NCBI GenBank assembly: GCA_022478985.1
Contig: JAKSZP010009491.1
Coordinates: forward strand, 47,781-111,780
Reading direction: 5' to 3'
DNA from: Massospora cicadina
Taxonomy: Eukaryota; Entomophthoromycota; Entomophthoromycetes; Entomophthorales; Entomophthoraceae
Length of the DNA: 64,000 bases
The translations under genes were made by a program, and so were the position numbers. The notes under the pieces are model-generated. The model was not told the origin of the DNA. It saw only the letters and a program-made list of their open reading frames with translations, and ran no database searches. This document shows, piece after piece, positions 22,986-34,640 of the stretch (the first letter of the stretch is position 1; every line of letters begins with the position of its first letter).

Positions 22986-25900
22986 TCAGACGAGACAAAA
23001 CTCAGTACCAGGTGAGGCACCCCAGAGAAGAGATGCTATCTCTTGTTGCCAGCGGGAACGCCACTTATGGGAAGGGGAGGGAACGTGTGTAGGGGGCGTA
23101 GCCACTATTGAGCACGTGTGGAGGAAGGGGTCTGATTTGATGAACCAGACTGGGAACCAGGAGGAGACCAGCTGCCGGCGACGTGGTGGGAGATATCCAA
23201 ACATCCACGCTTGAAAGTGATCCACCAAATGAGACCGGAATCTGTGGACAGCTTCAGGGAGGGTGGGGATGGATCCGGCGATGGCATCCAAGACAATCGT
23301 GTGGATAGTCCACATGGCGATTGCAACCACCAGAGCATGAAGGGAGGGTGGGAGGGGGAGGCCATTGATGAAGCAAACATATCTCTTGACAGACTGAAGG
23401 GATGTGTTTGATCCTGGCCTAGCAGACGTTGGACTTCGCGCCATATTACTTTAGAGGTGGGGCACTTCTCCAGGCGGTGAAACAGCGTTCCATACTGGCC
23501 ACACACGACATAGGATGAGTGTAAAGCATTAGAGCGCTCAGCTGTATGATACACCCACCTCAGGCAGCGCCACACATGGGAACGGACTTGAGGCTGCAAC
23601 AGAGGATGGTGTGCATATTTCCAGATAGTCTTTTGGGTCTCAGTGGAATAAGGGATGTCCATCATGTCCAGGTAGTCCACCCTGGATAGGACTTGGGGTC
23701 GAATGGGGATCACGCCATCATGGATGGGTAGCCCCTGTACCTCTTGTGTGAACTGAGGAGAGGGGCGGCCTCTTTGGGTTGTATGTCCACTAATACAAAT
23801 TCTCCACTCTGCGCTTCGCATGGAGAGTAGTATTTGTTTGTAGTGGGTTTTGGTCCCGTGAGGACCTGTGGCTGATGTGTGTGATGCGAGGTATTTCATC
23901 AGGGAGTGGGGGTTTGATGGATTGTTGAGGCCCAAGGCTCAGGAGAAGTTGGAGCGGGCCACGCGGGACCAGTGTTGGGATGGGAGTGTAGGAGCAGTGA
24001 CGGCCGCAATCCAGGTGCCTAGGATCTTGGCGGCATGGGCTTTGAAGTCAAGTAGGCCCATGCCACCATGATGATGAGGGCCAAACATGACCTCTAGCTG
24101 TACTGGTGGAGGGCAGCCTGACCAAAGCCAACCTTGTAGCAAAGCATACAGGGATTTGAAGAAGCTTGGGGAGAAGGGGATGGCGTGGGCTCCAAACCAG
24201 ACTTTGGATAGGAGCATAGAGTTGGCAAGAATAACCCTGCCAGTGAGAGTAGTAGGGTGGGCTCTGAGAGAGGCGATTCGCTTCGTCACATTGTCCAGTA
24301 TATGGCCCTCCATTACTGCTGACGCGTATCCTCCTGCCTCCAACCACACTCCCAGATGGCGTACCGGTCCTATAGTAGGTCGCGGCACAAAGGGGAGCAC
24401 CAGTGGAGCGGTGTGTTTTGAGTTAGTAAGGTGTGGACATGGGCGAGCAGCTGGGCTGGGTTGGGAACTACTTGCTGGGGCCCAGCAGTTCTGAAACTGA
24501 CCAAGGAGGATGATTTCAGTTTTGGAGGCGTTCAGTGCCGCGTTGCTTACCCAGGAATATTCCTGGATGAGGGCTTCAAGCGCGCGTGCATCTTTATTAT
24601 TAGATACCCCCACCACACAATCATCTGCAAATGCCATCATCTTGACTGGGGTTTGGCCTGGCACATGGACCCCAGTGAGTTGGGCATTCACATTTCGCAG
24701 TAGTGGGTCAAGGCTGAAGTTGTATAAGAGTGGGCTCAGGGGGTCCCCTTGTCGCAGGCCCCTTTGAGGATGGACTACATTCGTTAGGAAACCTGGGCCA
24801 CGCACAGCCATTGTTGCAGATTCTGTGAGCAGCATCACCCAGTTAATGAAGCGGGGAGGTAGGCGGAATTGTTGGAGGCAGGCCCTAAGGTATTCCCAGT
24901 TTACTCTATCATAGGCCTTTTGTTGGTCCAAGTGTACAAGTGCCCCAGAGGCTGTGGACTGACACACATTAGCCACAGAGTGCACGTTATCCCAAATTGA
25001 CCTTCTGGGGATGAAACCAAATTGTTCTGGAGAGATGGTGGCAGATGCTACAGTCCCTAAACAGTTAGCCATGATTTTTGTTAAAATTTTGGTGTCTGTG
25101 TTTGTTAAAGAAATGGGGCGCTAGTTGGCTAAGTCTAGCCTATCCCCTTTCTTGAAGAGTGTGACTGTAAAAGCCTCATATCCTCCTGGTAGGAGGCGCA
25201 TTTCCAACATGCTTTGGTTGAGTGAGGCTAGCAGCAATGGGGATATGTATTTAAAATATTTTTTGTAGAATGCATATGGAATGCCATCTGGGCCTGGGCA
25301 TTTTCGGTTTGGTGCACCGCGAATGGTAGTCCATAATTTGTTCGGAGTAATTAAATTCATTATTTCCGGGTATCAGAAAATGGTGCGGATATGAGCTCTG
25401 TCAAGAAATTCTGCCATTTTGGCTGGCTGAATTGGTTCAGCTTGGTATAACTCGGAGTAATATCTTTGCATTTCGATTGCCACTTTGGCCGGTGTATCCA
25501 CGATAGAATTATCCAATCTTTGCACCTGTATGCAGGCCACGCTCTGGCATGGTGCAAAAAATTTTTGAAGAAGTATGCGGTGCACTTGTTGCCTTTAGTG
25601 ATGCGTGTGGCCCTGTATTGGACACAAACCTGATGTTTGTGTTGCCTTTCAAGTGCATTGAGGTGGGCTGCTGCCTCCACCCACTTCTGGCCCCATGCAG
25701 GGCTATATCCTGAGGCTGGAATGTTGGACTCCAAGTGGGCCAATTCTACCAGCGCGTGCGATATAACTGGCAATGTGGCTCATGAGCATCTGGATGAGAG
25801 ATGGCGATAGTGGCGGATGGTATCTTTTTTGAAAGTTGCCCATGTGGAAATGGGGTCCGCACAAAACGGTGCAACAAACAATTTTGCCAAAGTTGCCTCT

Positions 25901-26690
25901 TCCACCCACATGGAAAATCCTGGCGACGCAAGCTCTGGGGGTGGATTTTGCACCAATGTGGAGCCTTTGCAACTGTGACGGGTAAGTGGTATGTTATCGA
26001 GACCAGTCGGTGGTCGGAGAATTCTATTTTCGATGTTTTGAAGTGGGAGATGTGGGGTTGGAATTTCACCGGCGCTAGAATAAGGTCAATGCGGGTCATG
26101 GACCTTAATTGGCCTTTGTGGATGTGGGGACGCGTCATGTTTTTGAGCAGTGGGGCATGTCGTGGCAGCGCATCCATTAACCCAAGGGTAGCTTTTAGAA
26201 TGCGTAGTTCTATGTGACCCTGTGGGGCGTGGGGTGAGGGTGGCCACCGGTCTGTTGGTGAGGTTAGCCAACAGTTCATTTTACTGATTAGGAAAGAATT
26301 GGGGGGTAGCGGGAGGGATTTGACCAACGAGAAAAATTCCTGACGCTCTTGTGCACTGTTTGGGGCATAAATGTTGACAATTGTGTGTGCAACATCGGCC
26401 CATGAGAAGGTGACAATGAGCACTCAGTCATTTAGGAATGTTTCTGAAGATGTAAATTTGAAAAAATTGTTTTTTCGAATTAGCACCCCACAGTGCTTCA
26501 ACCAAAAGGATAGGGATGGCAGGAGCATTGTTTTCCAAGCATCCTCGGAACCTCGTGGACAGTGGGTTTCCTGGATGGCCAGGATATCCACGGGTGAATT
26601 ATTTTATAAAAAACTCAGTTTCCTAGCCCGGGATAGGGAGGCCTTGAGTCCAGTGATATTCAGCATCCCTAGAGTGAAGGTTTCCCCCAT
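22986..26690 (-). pseudogene. LINE ORF2 of copy B, broken
   Basis: About 1235 codons. It opens MGETFTLGMLNITGLKAS with the endonuclease motif IQETH near 26580, NIYAPN near 26350 and SDHRLV near 26010. The catalytic aspartate block seen in copy A as LIGDMN is LISKMN here, so this copy has lost that residue. Reverse transcriptase motifs match copy A (FADD near 24630), and the C-terminal zinc finger lies near 23490. Frame changes occur near 25935, 25375 and 23345; stops include a TAG at the Trp-like position where copy A has TGA. Dead copy. Confidence 0.92.
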
Positions 26691-26696
26691 CGCACC

Positions 26697-28112
26697 TTAG
26701 GTGCGAGGGGGTAGGCCCCCTGGCCCACCAGCCTCTTCCAGGTCCCCACGGGCTTTCACAGCAGTGCGGGTATTAGCAGCACCGCTATCGGGGTTTTTAT
26801 TAATTTTTGCGGAAAGAGTCATATTGGCTTTGGCCTTTGCTTTTTGTTTTCCCGACGTCGGATGAATTTTTTGCAGTGCGGATAAGTTTGGTGCACCGTC
26901 GAGTGGGGCAAAAAAAAATTTTTTTGGTTGGGATAGGTCCCAAGTCAGTTTCAACTGGGGCTTGGGTGCAGTGATTGGGTGAGATCGAATCTCCCATCGG
27001 ATCCTCAGATTGATTGGCCCGTTCAGCTTGGGCCTCCCAATCTGATTGGGTGATGGATTCCCAAGTTGCTTCTGCCGTGAAGGTCTCCATGTCCTCCTGG
27101 CGTTGTGAGTGTGGGATGGTGGTGGTGACCTTGGCCACTTCCTTGGCTGTGGCCCTACGGGCCTGCTTGGCCTTCTTCTGCTCCTGCGGGGAGATGGGCT
27201 TTACCAATAGGTAGCAGCCTTGTGCTCCCCACGGGAAAGCCTCTTTGGTGCTTGCGGTTGGTTCGTAGTGCGCCTCTCCGCTGGCCATAGCCGCTGAGGG
27301 GTGCTCTTGGAATGTAACGCCCTCTTTAATAGGGCACGCGTGTGCCTTATAGCCGAACGCATCACAGTGGGTGCAAATGGGGGGCGCGCTGTCCACGGTT
27401 ACCCGGAATAGGTGGGTGGTGTGCCCTGCAATATCAATAAAGGTGGAGTGCGGGATCTGGGTTAGGTCCTTCACAATCTCCTCAGTTGGGGTCAGAACTG
27501 TGATGGCTTTGCCGGTGCACAGGTATGGCATCAGCGTGAAATGTTGCATTTTGAAAGATTGTATTTCACCATATATGGTGAGACCATCTTTCAGGTGTTG
27601 CTCCAAAATATCACGTTTTACTGTAATAGGCAAAAGTCAAACGTGAGGAAAATTTGGTTTGATTTTGTCCATCTGGTGCATCTAGTTTCAATGACCCGTT
27701 GCCCTTCGGGGAGGTCGACCACTATGCGCACCGCTGCAGCCTCATCTGCTGCTATTTTGCTTTCAAAACCTAGGTCCAGCCAACCGCGCGACATGGAGTG
27801 AGATGCAACGTACACCGCGGTCAGGAAAATTTTGTGTACATCTTCACAAAATTTTTCCTATAGGGCTATTTTTTGGATATCCAGATACACACGGACTCCG
27901 AATTCCACCGATGAAAGTGGCTGGGAATATGGCGTATTGATGTACTGGTTGCATCGTGTGTGCCACGCGAGTATCTCCGGGGAAATTGTGACCGCCAGTT
28001 TTTTTAGATTTTTTTCTATTCTGCCGGATTCTCCGGGGCGTTTTCGAACGTTAGAGGCTGTGGGCCTTCCGCCTGCTCCTCTTGCCTTGCTTGCCCAACT
28101 GCTCCCAGACAT
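26697..28112 (-). pseudogene. LINE ORF1 of copy B, broken
   Basis: Nucleic-acid-binding partner of ORF2. Starts MSGSSWASKARGAGGR at 28112 in a basic region, continues after a frame change near 27830 (GWLDLGFESKIAADEAAAV) and again from 27633 (DILEQHLKDGLTIYG). A zinc-knuckle-like block CTHCDAFGYKAHACP lies near 27320-27370; its histidine sits three residues later than in the canonical C-X2-C-X4-H-X4-C spacing. The C-terminal part is rich in Q, E and T and ends RTAVKARGDLEEAGG before the stop. Three frames are needed, so it is inactivated. Confidence 0.8.
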
Positions 28113-28221
28113 GGGTGCAGACTAATCCCCTCTATGAGATTATCAAACTAGATTTAGTCTTGAATTGAATAGGTTGCAAAAGTGTTTGCAATGAGAAAGA
28201 AAAGTTCCCTATTGATTAGAG

Positions 28222-29101
28222 ATTATGCAAAATAAGGAAAGATGTTAGTAGTTTGTAAACCATCTAAGAAACTCATAAACTATATGGGCCTAGACAACAA
28301 ATGTCTGATTACGCTTAGTTCAACAGAAATTTAACTTAGTTAATAGCTGTTATAGAATTTATCATATTTGGTAATTTTTAAAGCTGACCTACATTAGTTA
28401 AAGTAAATATCATATCACCCTGTTTAGATAGATTATACTACCTATCTACTTGGGTATAACCTCAGAGATAACATGTTGATCTTAGACAAATTTTCTGTAA
28501 ACTGTAGCATAAATTGTGGTATATACTATATATGATCTCATAAAGAGGGACAGGAGCAGAACCATGGTTTGTTATATAGATACATTTAGATAAAGATTTT
28601 GTGGGTAAAATTAGACTAATAATACTTAAATCTAAACTTTACACTTATATATGGTCATCAAAGCCTACTCCTTACTACTATTATTAGTGAGTTGATTCAT
28701 TGAAAGGCTACAAATTATCAATAGCAATGTCAAAATTTGTTACTAGATGTGATTTGAGATGGATCAAGTAGGTAAAAAAATCAAAAAATGTATAATAAAG
28801 GTCAACCTTGAAAAAAATTTCATGTAAAAAAAAGGGGGATAAGGTTAACTTAAACTTTTGAATTATGATAGCCCAAAAAGTTTATATAATGCTCCTATAG
28901 ACCAAACCGAATCTAACTGGCTTTGTACAAAATTATCTGAATCAAAGACTGTTACAGATTTTATATTAAAGTTTATATAGCTGTAAACAAGAAATTAAAT
29001 CAATTCAATCTACTATAAAGATTCTTTTGGAAAATTAAAACTACACCTTATGGGCTGGAGAGGCAGATGGTCTAGCTAAATATACTCATTAGCTACCTCT
29101 T
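28222..29101. other. AT-rich sequence without gene
   Basis: No open frame, repeat or LTR terminus that I can support. Base composition is strongly AT, in contrast to the chitin synthase gene that follows. It lies just outside the LINE target site. Confidence 0.6.
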
Positions 29102-29109
29102 CTCATATA

Positions 29110-29234
29110 CTTACTGAGATAGGGTGACCTTGGGACCGATCTACCTCAATAGAAAATTCCTCCGTGTACAGAGTTCAACCCCTAACCATCTGGGTGGTAG
29201 TAGGGCATTTTACCACCCGCTAACCAACCTTCCC
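29110..29234 (-). mobile_element. Short tRNA-headed SINE (family 2, copy b)
   Basis: 125 bp, flanked by CTCATATA at 29102-29109 and 29235-29242. On the minus strand the head reads GTTGGTTAGCGGGTGGTAA (A-box-like) and, 45 bases on, GGGGTTGAACTCTG (B-box-like, compare GGTTCGANTCC). The tail GGTCCCAAGGTCACCCTATC matches the SINE at 36278-36408. Pol III transcription is inferred from these boxes. Confidence 0.75.
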
Positions 29235-29242
29235 CTCATATA

Positions 29243-29969
29243 TGACTAAATCGAGTTAAGCAGTTGCCAATATTCTTGTTATACTAGGGTTTGAAACTTT
29301 GGATCAAACCAAATATTCCATGAAGGCTCGCTGTGCTCTAATAAATCCGAAGTCAAACATGTTACAACTAATAAAATTCATACTACAATACTTTTATATA
29401 TAGAAGGGTAACTAGCTGGCAATGGCAGCGGGTAACATTCTTATTAGCGAAGGTTATAGTAAGGCTTAGGAGGAGATGAAGTTAATGAAGGGGTAAAAAG
29501 ATTAAGCCCAAGCCCTACTAGAAATTTGGGCGGACCATTTAGCCAAGCAGATACCTAACGCATGCCTAAAATATTATAAGCTCTAATAGGCTACTCGCAA
29601 TAAATATGTTATATCAAAACATGTCATTTTTTGTATAGTTTGCTTGCCTGAATATTTTTCAGCTAAGCCTTAACTAGGTTTTGTTATTAAGGAAATGATA
29701 ATCTGTTCATTATACTAGCAGATCTAAGTAGCTTTGCGTTCATTTAATATTATGAGTTTAAGCTTCACTAAAGCTAGTATGTGTAAATTAGAACAAGATA
29801 AGTCTGTAACCCTTATGCGGTACTATAAAAATACTTGGGAGCCTTAAAGTGAGACGGGTAGAAAAGCATACTCGATCCCATAAACGTATTATAGGATCAG
29901 AGCTGATTAAAATGTTTATAGCATCTTATAAGATAAGAATAAATTATCAGCGATAGTACAACAAAAATT
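29243..29969. other. Downstream flank of the chitin synthase gene
   Basis: AT-rich sequence with no supportable gene. It should include the 3' UTR and polyadenylation region of the minus-strand chitin synthase gene immediately left of 29970. Confidence 0.5.
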
Positions 29970-32561
29970 TTAGCCCCAAATCAGGCGGCCGCTGAGGTAG
30001 AACGTGGAACCTATGAAACGTACGAAGGAGATGGCTGCGACTGACCAGAACAGGAAAGTCAAATACGGATTGAAAACGGTGGGGTTTGAGGGGGAGCTCG
30101 GGAACAAGGAGTGCAGCGTCTCGGAAGTCAAACTGATGACCAAGAGCCCGTTCGTCATGACCCAAGCCAAAACGATTCGAGTCCGAAACTGCTTATTTTT
30201 ATCTTCGCGTTTGGCTTTGGCATCCTTTATCCTCTTGGGCTCTGGGGACGGGTTCGCTAGCTCATACAGCACCTTATCGTACTGAGAGTTCAGTTGCACA
30301 CTGTCGGCCTCAACTTCAACTTTGGCCACTTCAACGCCCTGAGCATTCGTCTGAGATTGGACGTGGCCGCCAGCTGATTCGATGCCGGTGTCGCCCTTCG
30401 TCCCCCAACTTACATCGTGGGTATTGCAAAAGGCATAGACCATCAGTATGTTCACAAAGGCTGGAACGAGCAGCAAGTACTGTATAAACGAGGTGAACAT
30501 GTGCCAGGGATCGAGGAACAGGATCGAGGATAGCATGTACATCCCGTAGGTCGAAACCGTAGAGATGACAATATCTCGAAACGGGGCGTTGTGCAGCAAA
30601 CTTTGTCCAAAGTTGCTCGCGGTTACCCCCAGGAACGAGTTCACCACGGTGAAAAATGCCAGGTAGGTCACCAGGACCATTATCAGGGCAAACATGCTCA
30701 CCACCAGGGCGTATGCGATATTGTACCCCTGGGGCCGGTTTCCCAAGCTGAGAACAAAGGTGATCACGATGGCCATAATGTAAAGGTAGCGAACCGTCAC
30801 AAACACCCACGGCCCCGCCGGCCCGAGCGGCGAATATCTCCCCCCGGAGGTTTTGCTGGCCGACAGCGTTAGAAAGTAGAATGTCAGATAGTAGTTGGCC
30901 TAGAAGACGGTCAGGTTAACGTTAATAGGGTGACGTACCAAAGCGAACCAACTAAAAAGCATATTGACGAAATTGTAAAAGAACTCAAACAGTAGGAGAG
31001 CTTTGCGCACTCCAGTGTGGGATGTCGATAATAGCTGATAGAAGTGGAAGATGGCAAAGAAAGCCGCAAAGAATGAGCCGTTCAACCAACGGCGCCGCTG
31101 AGAAATCAATTCGGGTAGCGTATCGGGGACGTCAGTTTCAGCAGCGGCCGACTACACCCGCCATCAATACACTCTAAGCTCGGGTATCAACAAAGCTTAC
31201 CTTGACGTATTTTAACACCCATCTGCAGTTTCGTTTAGCCACCAACTCAAAGCAGAGGATGCGGTCCTCGGCTAGATACATGTTGGCCTCGAATATTCCA
31301 CTCTTCGAATCTTCCCCGTGCATCTGCTCACCTTTGAAGTAGGACGCCAAAGGTCCCACTCCAGGGCTTATGTTCTGCAATGCAGCGTATCTGTAAGCAG
31401 AGAAGGCGCCCGGGAGAACGGAATGTATCCGAAAGCGGACTCCAGAGGTTTGTCTAGGATATTGCTCATCTTGTACTCAAAGTTTTGCGCAGCCACAAGT
31501 GGGTTTATCAGCTTGACGCCGCCCCTGCCTAGGTCGGCGTAAATTTCACCGCATGCCCCACCGAGGTTGGGGTTTCGATCGAAAGCTTTCCAAAGGTGGT
31601 AAATCGAGGTTGGGGTGGGCTTTGTCCCAACATCGATAAGGACGCACACATTTGGTGATAGAACTGGCCCGAACGCGTTAAAGAACCATCGGTGCGAGTT
31701 GAGCTTCTTGGCGTTCTTCTCTTTGAGACAAAATATTGTCTGGATCGGTACGGTTTCCCCCTGCGAAGCCTTGACTTTAAGGTCAGAATCCATCATAACC
31801 TGGGTCGTGTACTCGTAGATATGGGCTGTAACCGGCTTCCCGTTGACGGAAGTTTGAGAAATATTGTCCTGGTAGATGCCCATAGCAGCGAGTACTTTAA
31901 GAGTCCTGGGATGAATTTTCGTACGGCCATCGGCAACCACGCAGACTACTACCTTCTCCCAACCCCGATCCCCCCAAACCCGCGACCGGTTACGGCTACA
32001 AAGATGGGTGACATTCTTCATCACCGCCCGCATCGTCTTAACAAACAGGTGCTCATCCTCGTTGTACATTGTCATAACAATAAACAGTTCCGTCGGGCGC
32101 GCGTATAGAGCGGGGCGAAGGGTGAACCTCCCTTGAATAAAATCGTCCGGATCCCCGGTTGCGGCTGTATATCGCATATGAGTAAACTCCTCGCCGGTCG
32201 TAAGTAGAGCATTTTCCAGCACCTTATCGGGTACATGGCAGTCTAGAACGAGGTTGCCAGAAGTGAGGGCAACGGTCCGAAGCCCCTTCCGGCGGCGCGC
32301 CTGATATTCTTGAAACTTTCTGGAGTTTGGTGGGGGTGCGTTGGTTACGTCGTACCACATTTCGAGCTGCTCGGCGTCGTGCACCTGGGGGCTGCCGTTA
32401 AAAACTTGGGTTGGGCTGTGTAAGTTATGGTCGGTAGTTGCCGCCCCGGGGGAGATTGAACGGTCAATGTCGCTCATACCTGGAGACCTTGGCGGGTTTA
32501 ATTCTTTCTCTTGCCTGCCGTCATACGATGATCGCAGTGGTATATTCTCTTCATCAGACAT
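29970..32561 (-). CDS. chs: Chitin synthase (class I-III type), two introns, one frameshift
   Basis: Membrane glycosyltransferase that polymerises UDP-N-acetylglucosamine into cell-wall chitin. Exons on the minus strand: 32561-31201, 31151-30939, 30899-29970, about 833 codons, usual for the family. The N-terminus is hydrophilic; then [17 protein letters not shown] and EFTHMRYTA begin the conserved core. Further motifs are [47 protein letters not shown] and QRRRWLNGS, the last two being catalytic blocks. Exon 3 holds several hydrophobic segments (for example [20 protein letters not shown]) and [13 protein letters not shown]. One base is missing near 31411-31416: the text reads PFSRAPSL where the family has [12 protein letters not shown], and the correct frame resumes at once. 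Either a sequencing error in a C/G run or a recent mutation. ATG at 32561 is the first in frame. Confidence 0.92.
30900..30938 (-). other. Intron 2 of chitin synthase
   Basis: 39-bp intron in phase 0: donor GTACGT at 30938, acceptor TTCTAG ending at 30900, with TTAACGTTAAC as a possible branch site. Removing it joins MLFSWFAL to ANYYLTFYF, the expected family sequence. Without splicing the frame hits the TAG of the acceptor. Confidence 0.9.
31152..31200 (-). other. Intron 1 of chitin synthase
   Basis: 49-bp intron in phase 0: donor GTAAGC at 31200, acceptor GTGTAG ending at 31152. Removing it joins CRWVLKYVK to [19 protein letters not shown], matching the conserved text just before the QRRRW catalytic block. 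Confidence 0.92.
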
Positions 32562-33247
32562 AAGTAACCCCTAATATTCAACCCCACTTCAACTATACTC
32601 ACTTTGGCCCTTGGGATCCCGCATTTCAACTGTCGTCACCCATCATCTGCTTACAAAGTTTGTAACCCCAGACTTCAGCTTCAATCTAATTTAAATAGTT
32701 TTGGTTTTATATTTGATTATGCTCACCTCCACTAACCTTTTACCAAATATAATTACTTTATCCATCATTGAATTGATTATCTCAAAATCAATTCTGGGGC
32801 CCATCGCATTTATTAGTCTAATCAACTATATAGTAGCAATCTTAACATCGCTTATTGTGCCAAAATGCCATTAAAATTAACTAGTTACTCCTACTTCGAA
32901 TAAGTAAAAGATTAACTAGTTACCCTCATAGGTTTAGTTTAGATCATTGTGCCAATCAAATCAACCAAAAATCACCAGAAGCTTGGTAAAACCTATGTTT
33001 TTATCAAATTGACTAAATAACTATCCGCATAGTCAAATTATTGTGCCTATCAAATTACCCAAATAACCACCAAACCATTCGGCAAAACTATTGAGCCTAT
33101 CAAATCATCTGAATAAGCCCAAATAGCTCAACCAAAACGATATACTCATTCCCATCAATTATTATATATTTTTATATCCTATACATATATATATTTATAT
33201 TCGATTAGCTTCTAAAAAGAACTACCAGTTTTGATTCTCCTAATTCA
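32562..33247. other. Upstream region of chitin synthase with degenerate short repeats
   Basis: AT-rich promoter-side region. The phrase ATTGTGCC(A/T)ATCAAAT occurs near 32945 and 33041 and, as ATTGAGCCTATCAAAT, near 33091, and TTAACTAGTTAC occurs near 32878 and 32912. No TATA box or known operator can be named with confidence. Confidence 0.5.
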
Positions 33248-33300
33248 TCTATAATAATAAAAGCAAGTGTTTGCGTATGTGTGATGCCCAACCAAAACTA
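33248..33300 (+). mobile_element. Possible Helitron 5' terminus
   Basis: The text TCTATAATAATAAAAGCAAG then TGTTTGCGTATGTGTG, preceded by an A, resembles Helitron 5' ends, which start TC next to a host A and are often followed by a GT-rich stretch. I found no hairpin plus CTRR 3' end within the next 600 bases and no Rep/helicase gene, so this is a weak call. Confidence 0.25.
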
Positions 33301-33829
33301 CGGCATGTAGAGCTTTGAAAGTTTCAACTTGAATTATACCGTTCTCCTTTCCATTGATCTCGATTTCCCATTTCCCCGTTATCGGTGCGATATCCCCCAG
33401 GTCGGCCCGCCTCAAATAAATAAACAAGATAAATATATTGGATCTGTCCAACGCTAGATGGATTCAGGATGAAACTCGAGCGAGGCTTTGGATGGGCTCT
33501 CCGGTCGGGATTTGAGATACTCAATTCATCCCATAGTTCAGGTGGTGTTGAGAATCGAGAATTATCGATTCATTTAATAGATTTAATCAAATTCAACCAT
33601 CGGAAGTTGAATTGAGACTACAGAAATCCAACGAGGGTCCAAGCGAGTTTATCGAAAATGCTTTGCAACCTTGAGCCGATTGCTCTAAGGCCCAATCATT
33701 GAAAGATCCTGTCTCGATGACGTTATTCAAAAAGGAACCAAGTTCATATCAAGCCTTTAAATATCACCCAACTCTGATTACAGTTACCTTCTTCCTTTAC
33801 TAACTAATAGCTTATAGTATTATTTGGTT
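33301..33829. other. Non-coding sequence left of SINE1
   Basis: Moderately GC-rich compared with its flanks, with only short open frames (for example 33324-33524, minus, 66 codons, not recognised). If the putative Helitron end at 33248 is real, this would be its body. Confidence 0.4.
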
Positions 33830-33837
33830 ATTATCTT

Positions 33838-34129
33838 GCTTATTCGAGGCAAGCCGACCAGGGGATGGACACTACCAAAAGTAAGAAAGAAAACATCGAT
33901 ATGAAACCTGAGCAGGGGCAACTCCGTCAAAGAAAGTTTTTCACCTCCGGATAGGGACTCAGATTTTTCTGGTTACATGAGTAAGGTTTTGTGACATTAG
34001 ACCTACTAACCACCAATAGCTTCCTTCGGCTGGTACCCCAATTGATGTGCAAAGGGCGGGAATCAAACCTGCAACCTTCAGGTTGGTAGCCATATGCCTT
34101 ACCGACTCGACTTCCACCCCCATTTGAAA
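33838..34129 (-). mobile_element. tRNA-headed SINE with a LINE-like 3' tail (SINE1)
   Basis: 292 bp flanked by ATTATCTT at 33830-33837 and 34130-34137. On the minus strand the head reads AAGTCGAGTCGGTAAGGC (A-box region, like a type II tRNA) and GCAGGTTTGATTCCCGCC, whose GGTTTGATTCC is a near-perfect B box. The 3' tail AGTGTCCATCCCCTGG then TCGGCTTGCC is almost the LINE tail AGTGTCCATCCCATGG then TCGGCCTTCC. No functional tRNA fold is evident. Confidence 0.82.
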
Positions 34130-34137
34130 ATTATCTT

Positions 34138-34640
34138 AAAGTACAAAAAACATATCTCTTGACAGCAGGTCATTCTATTATCTGAAGAATACCAAACTCA
34201 AGAAGCTTTAAAGGCCTGCAACTTTTGTCTTGCCCTTCACCTCAGGTGCCCAACACTCTCAATTAAAGCTTGGCAATATTACCCTTTGGAGATAAAGGAT
34301 AAATGGCTGCTTACTATCCAAGCCTTATAAAACCAACTGCTGAAGAATAAGGAAGTGTATAGATAAACAAATATTTACAGCCAGCTGATAAGATATTCCT
34401 TTAACATTTTATCACCCAGCATGATTCAGTTGAGTTTCTCACAGGGTCCAGGTGTGACTGTTGACAAGTTATCAAATGCCAGGAAGTGAGAAAAAGTAAA
34501 AAGATTATAATATATTGTCCCAATTGTCTAAAATCACTACAGATATGTTTGGACTAACTTAACAAATACTATAATAAACTGTAATATAATATAAGATTTC
34601 ATTATAAATATAAATAATAAAAAGTATAGTATAATTTGAA
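34138..34640. other. AT-rich sequence without gene
   Basis: No supportable gene. AT content rises steadily toward 34600, where the tandem micro-exon-like repeats begin. Confidence 0.5.

Larger units (their letters stand above)
22931..28208 (-). mobile_element. LINE copy B, full length
   Basis: A 5278-bp non-LTR retrotransposon on the minus strand with 5' UTR, ORF1, ORF2 and 3' UTR. It is bounded by a perfect 13-bp target-site duplication CCTATTGATTAGA (22918-22930 and 28209-28221), as expected of target-primed reverse transcription. The 3' end is AATAAATTTAAAA rather than a long poly(A). ORF1 stops at 26697 and the ORF2 start ATG is at 26690-26688, a gap of six bases, typical of two-ORF LINEs. 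Confidence 0.95.

Noticed and set aside
30331..30810. 159-codon minus-strand open frame overlapping chitin synthase exon 3
   Set aside because: It is in a different frame from the conserved transmembrane protein and has no independent support.
31368..32561. Chitin synthase as a short 397-residue protein
   Set aside because: The correct frame resumes immediately after one missing base and continues through two canonical introns to a full-length family member; a short version would lack the catalytic blocks.
34060..34129. Possible true tRNA gene on the minus strand
   Set aside because: The B box is good, but acceptor and anticodon stems do not pair properly and the block is the head of a SINE with its own target-site duplication.
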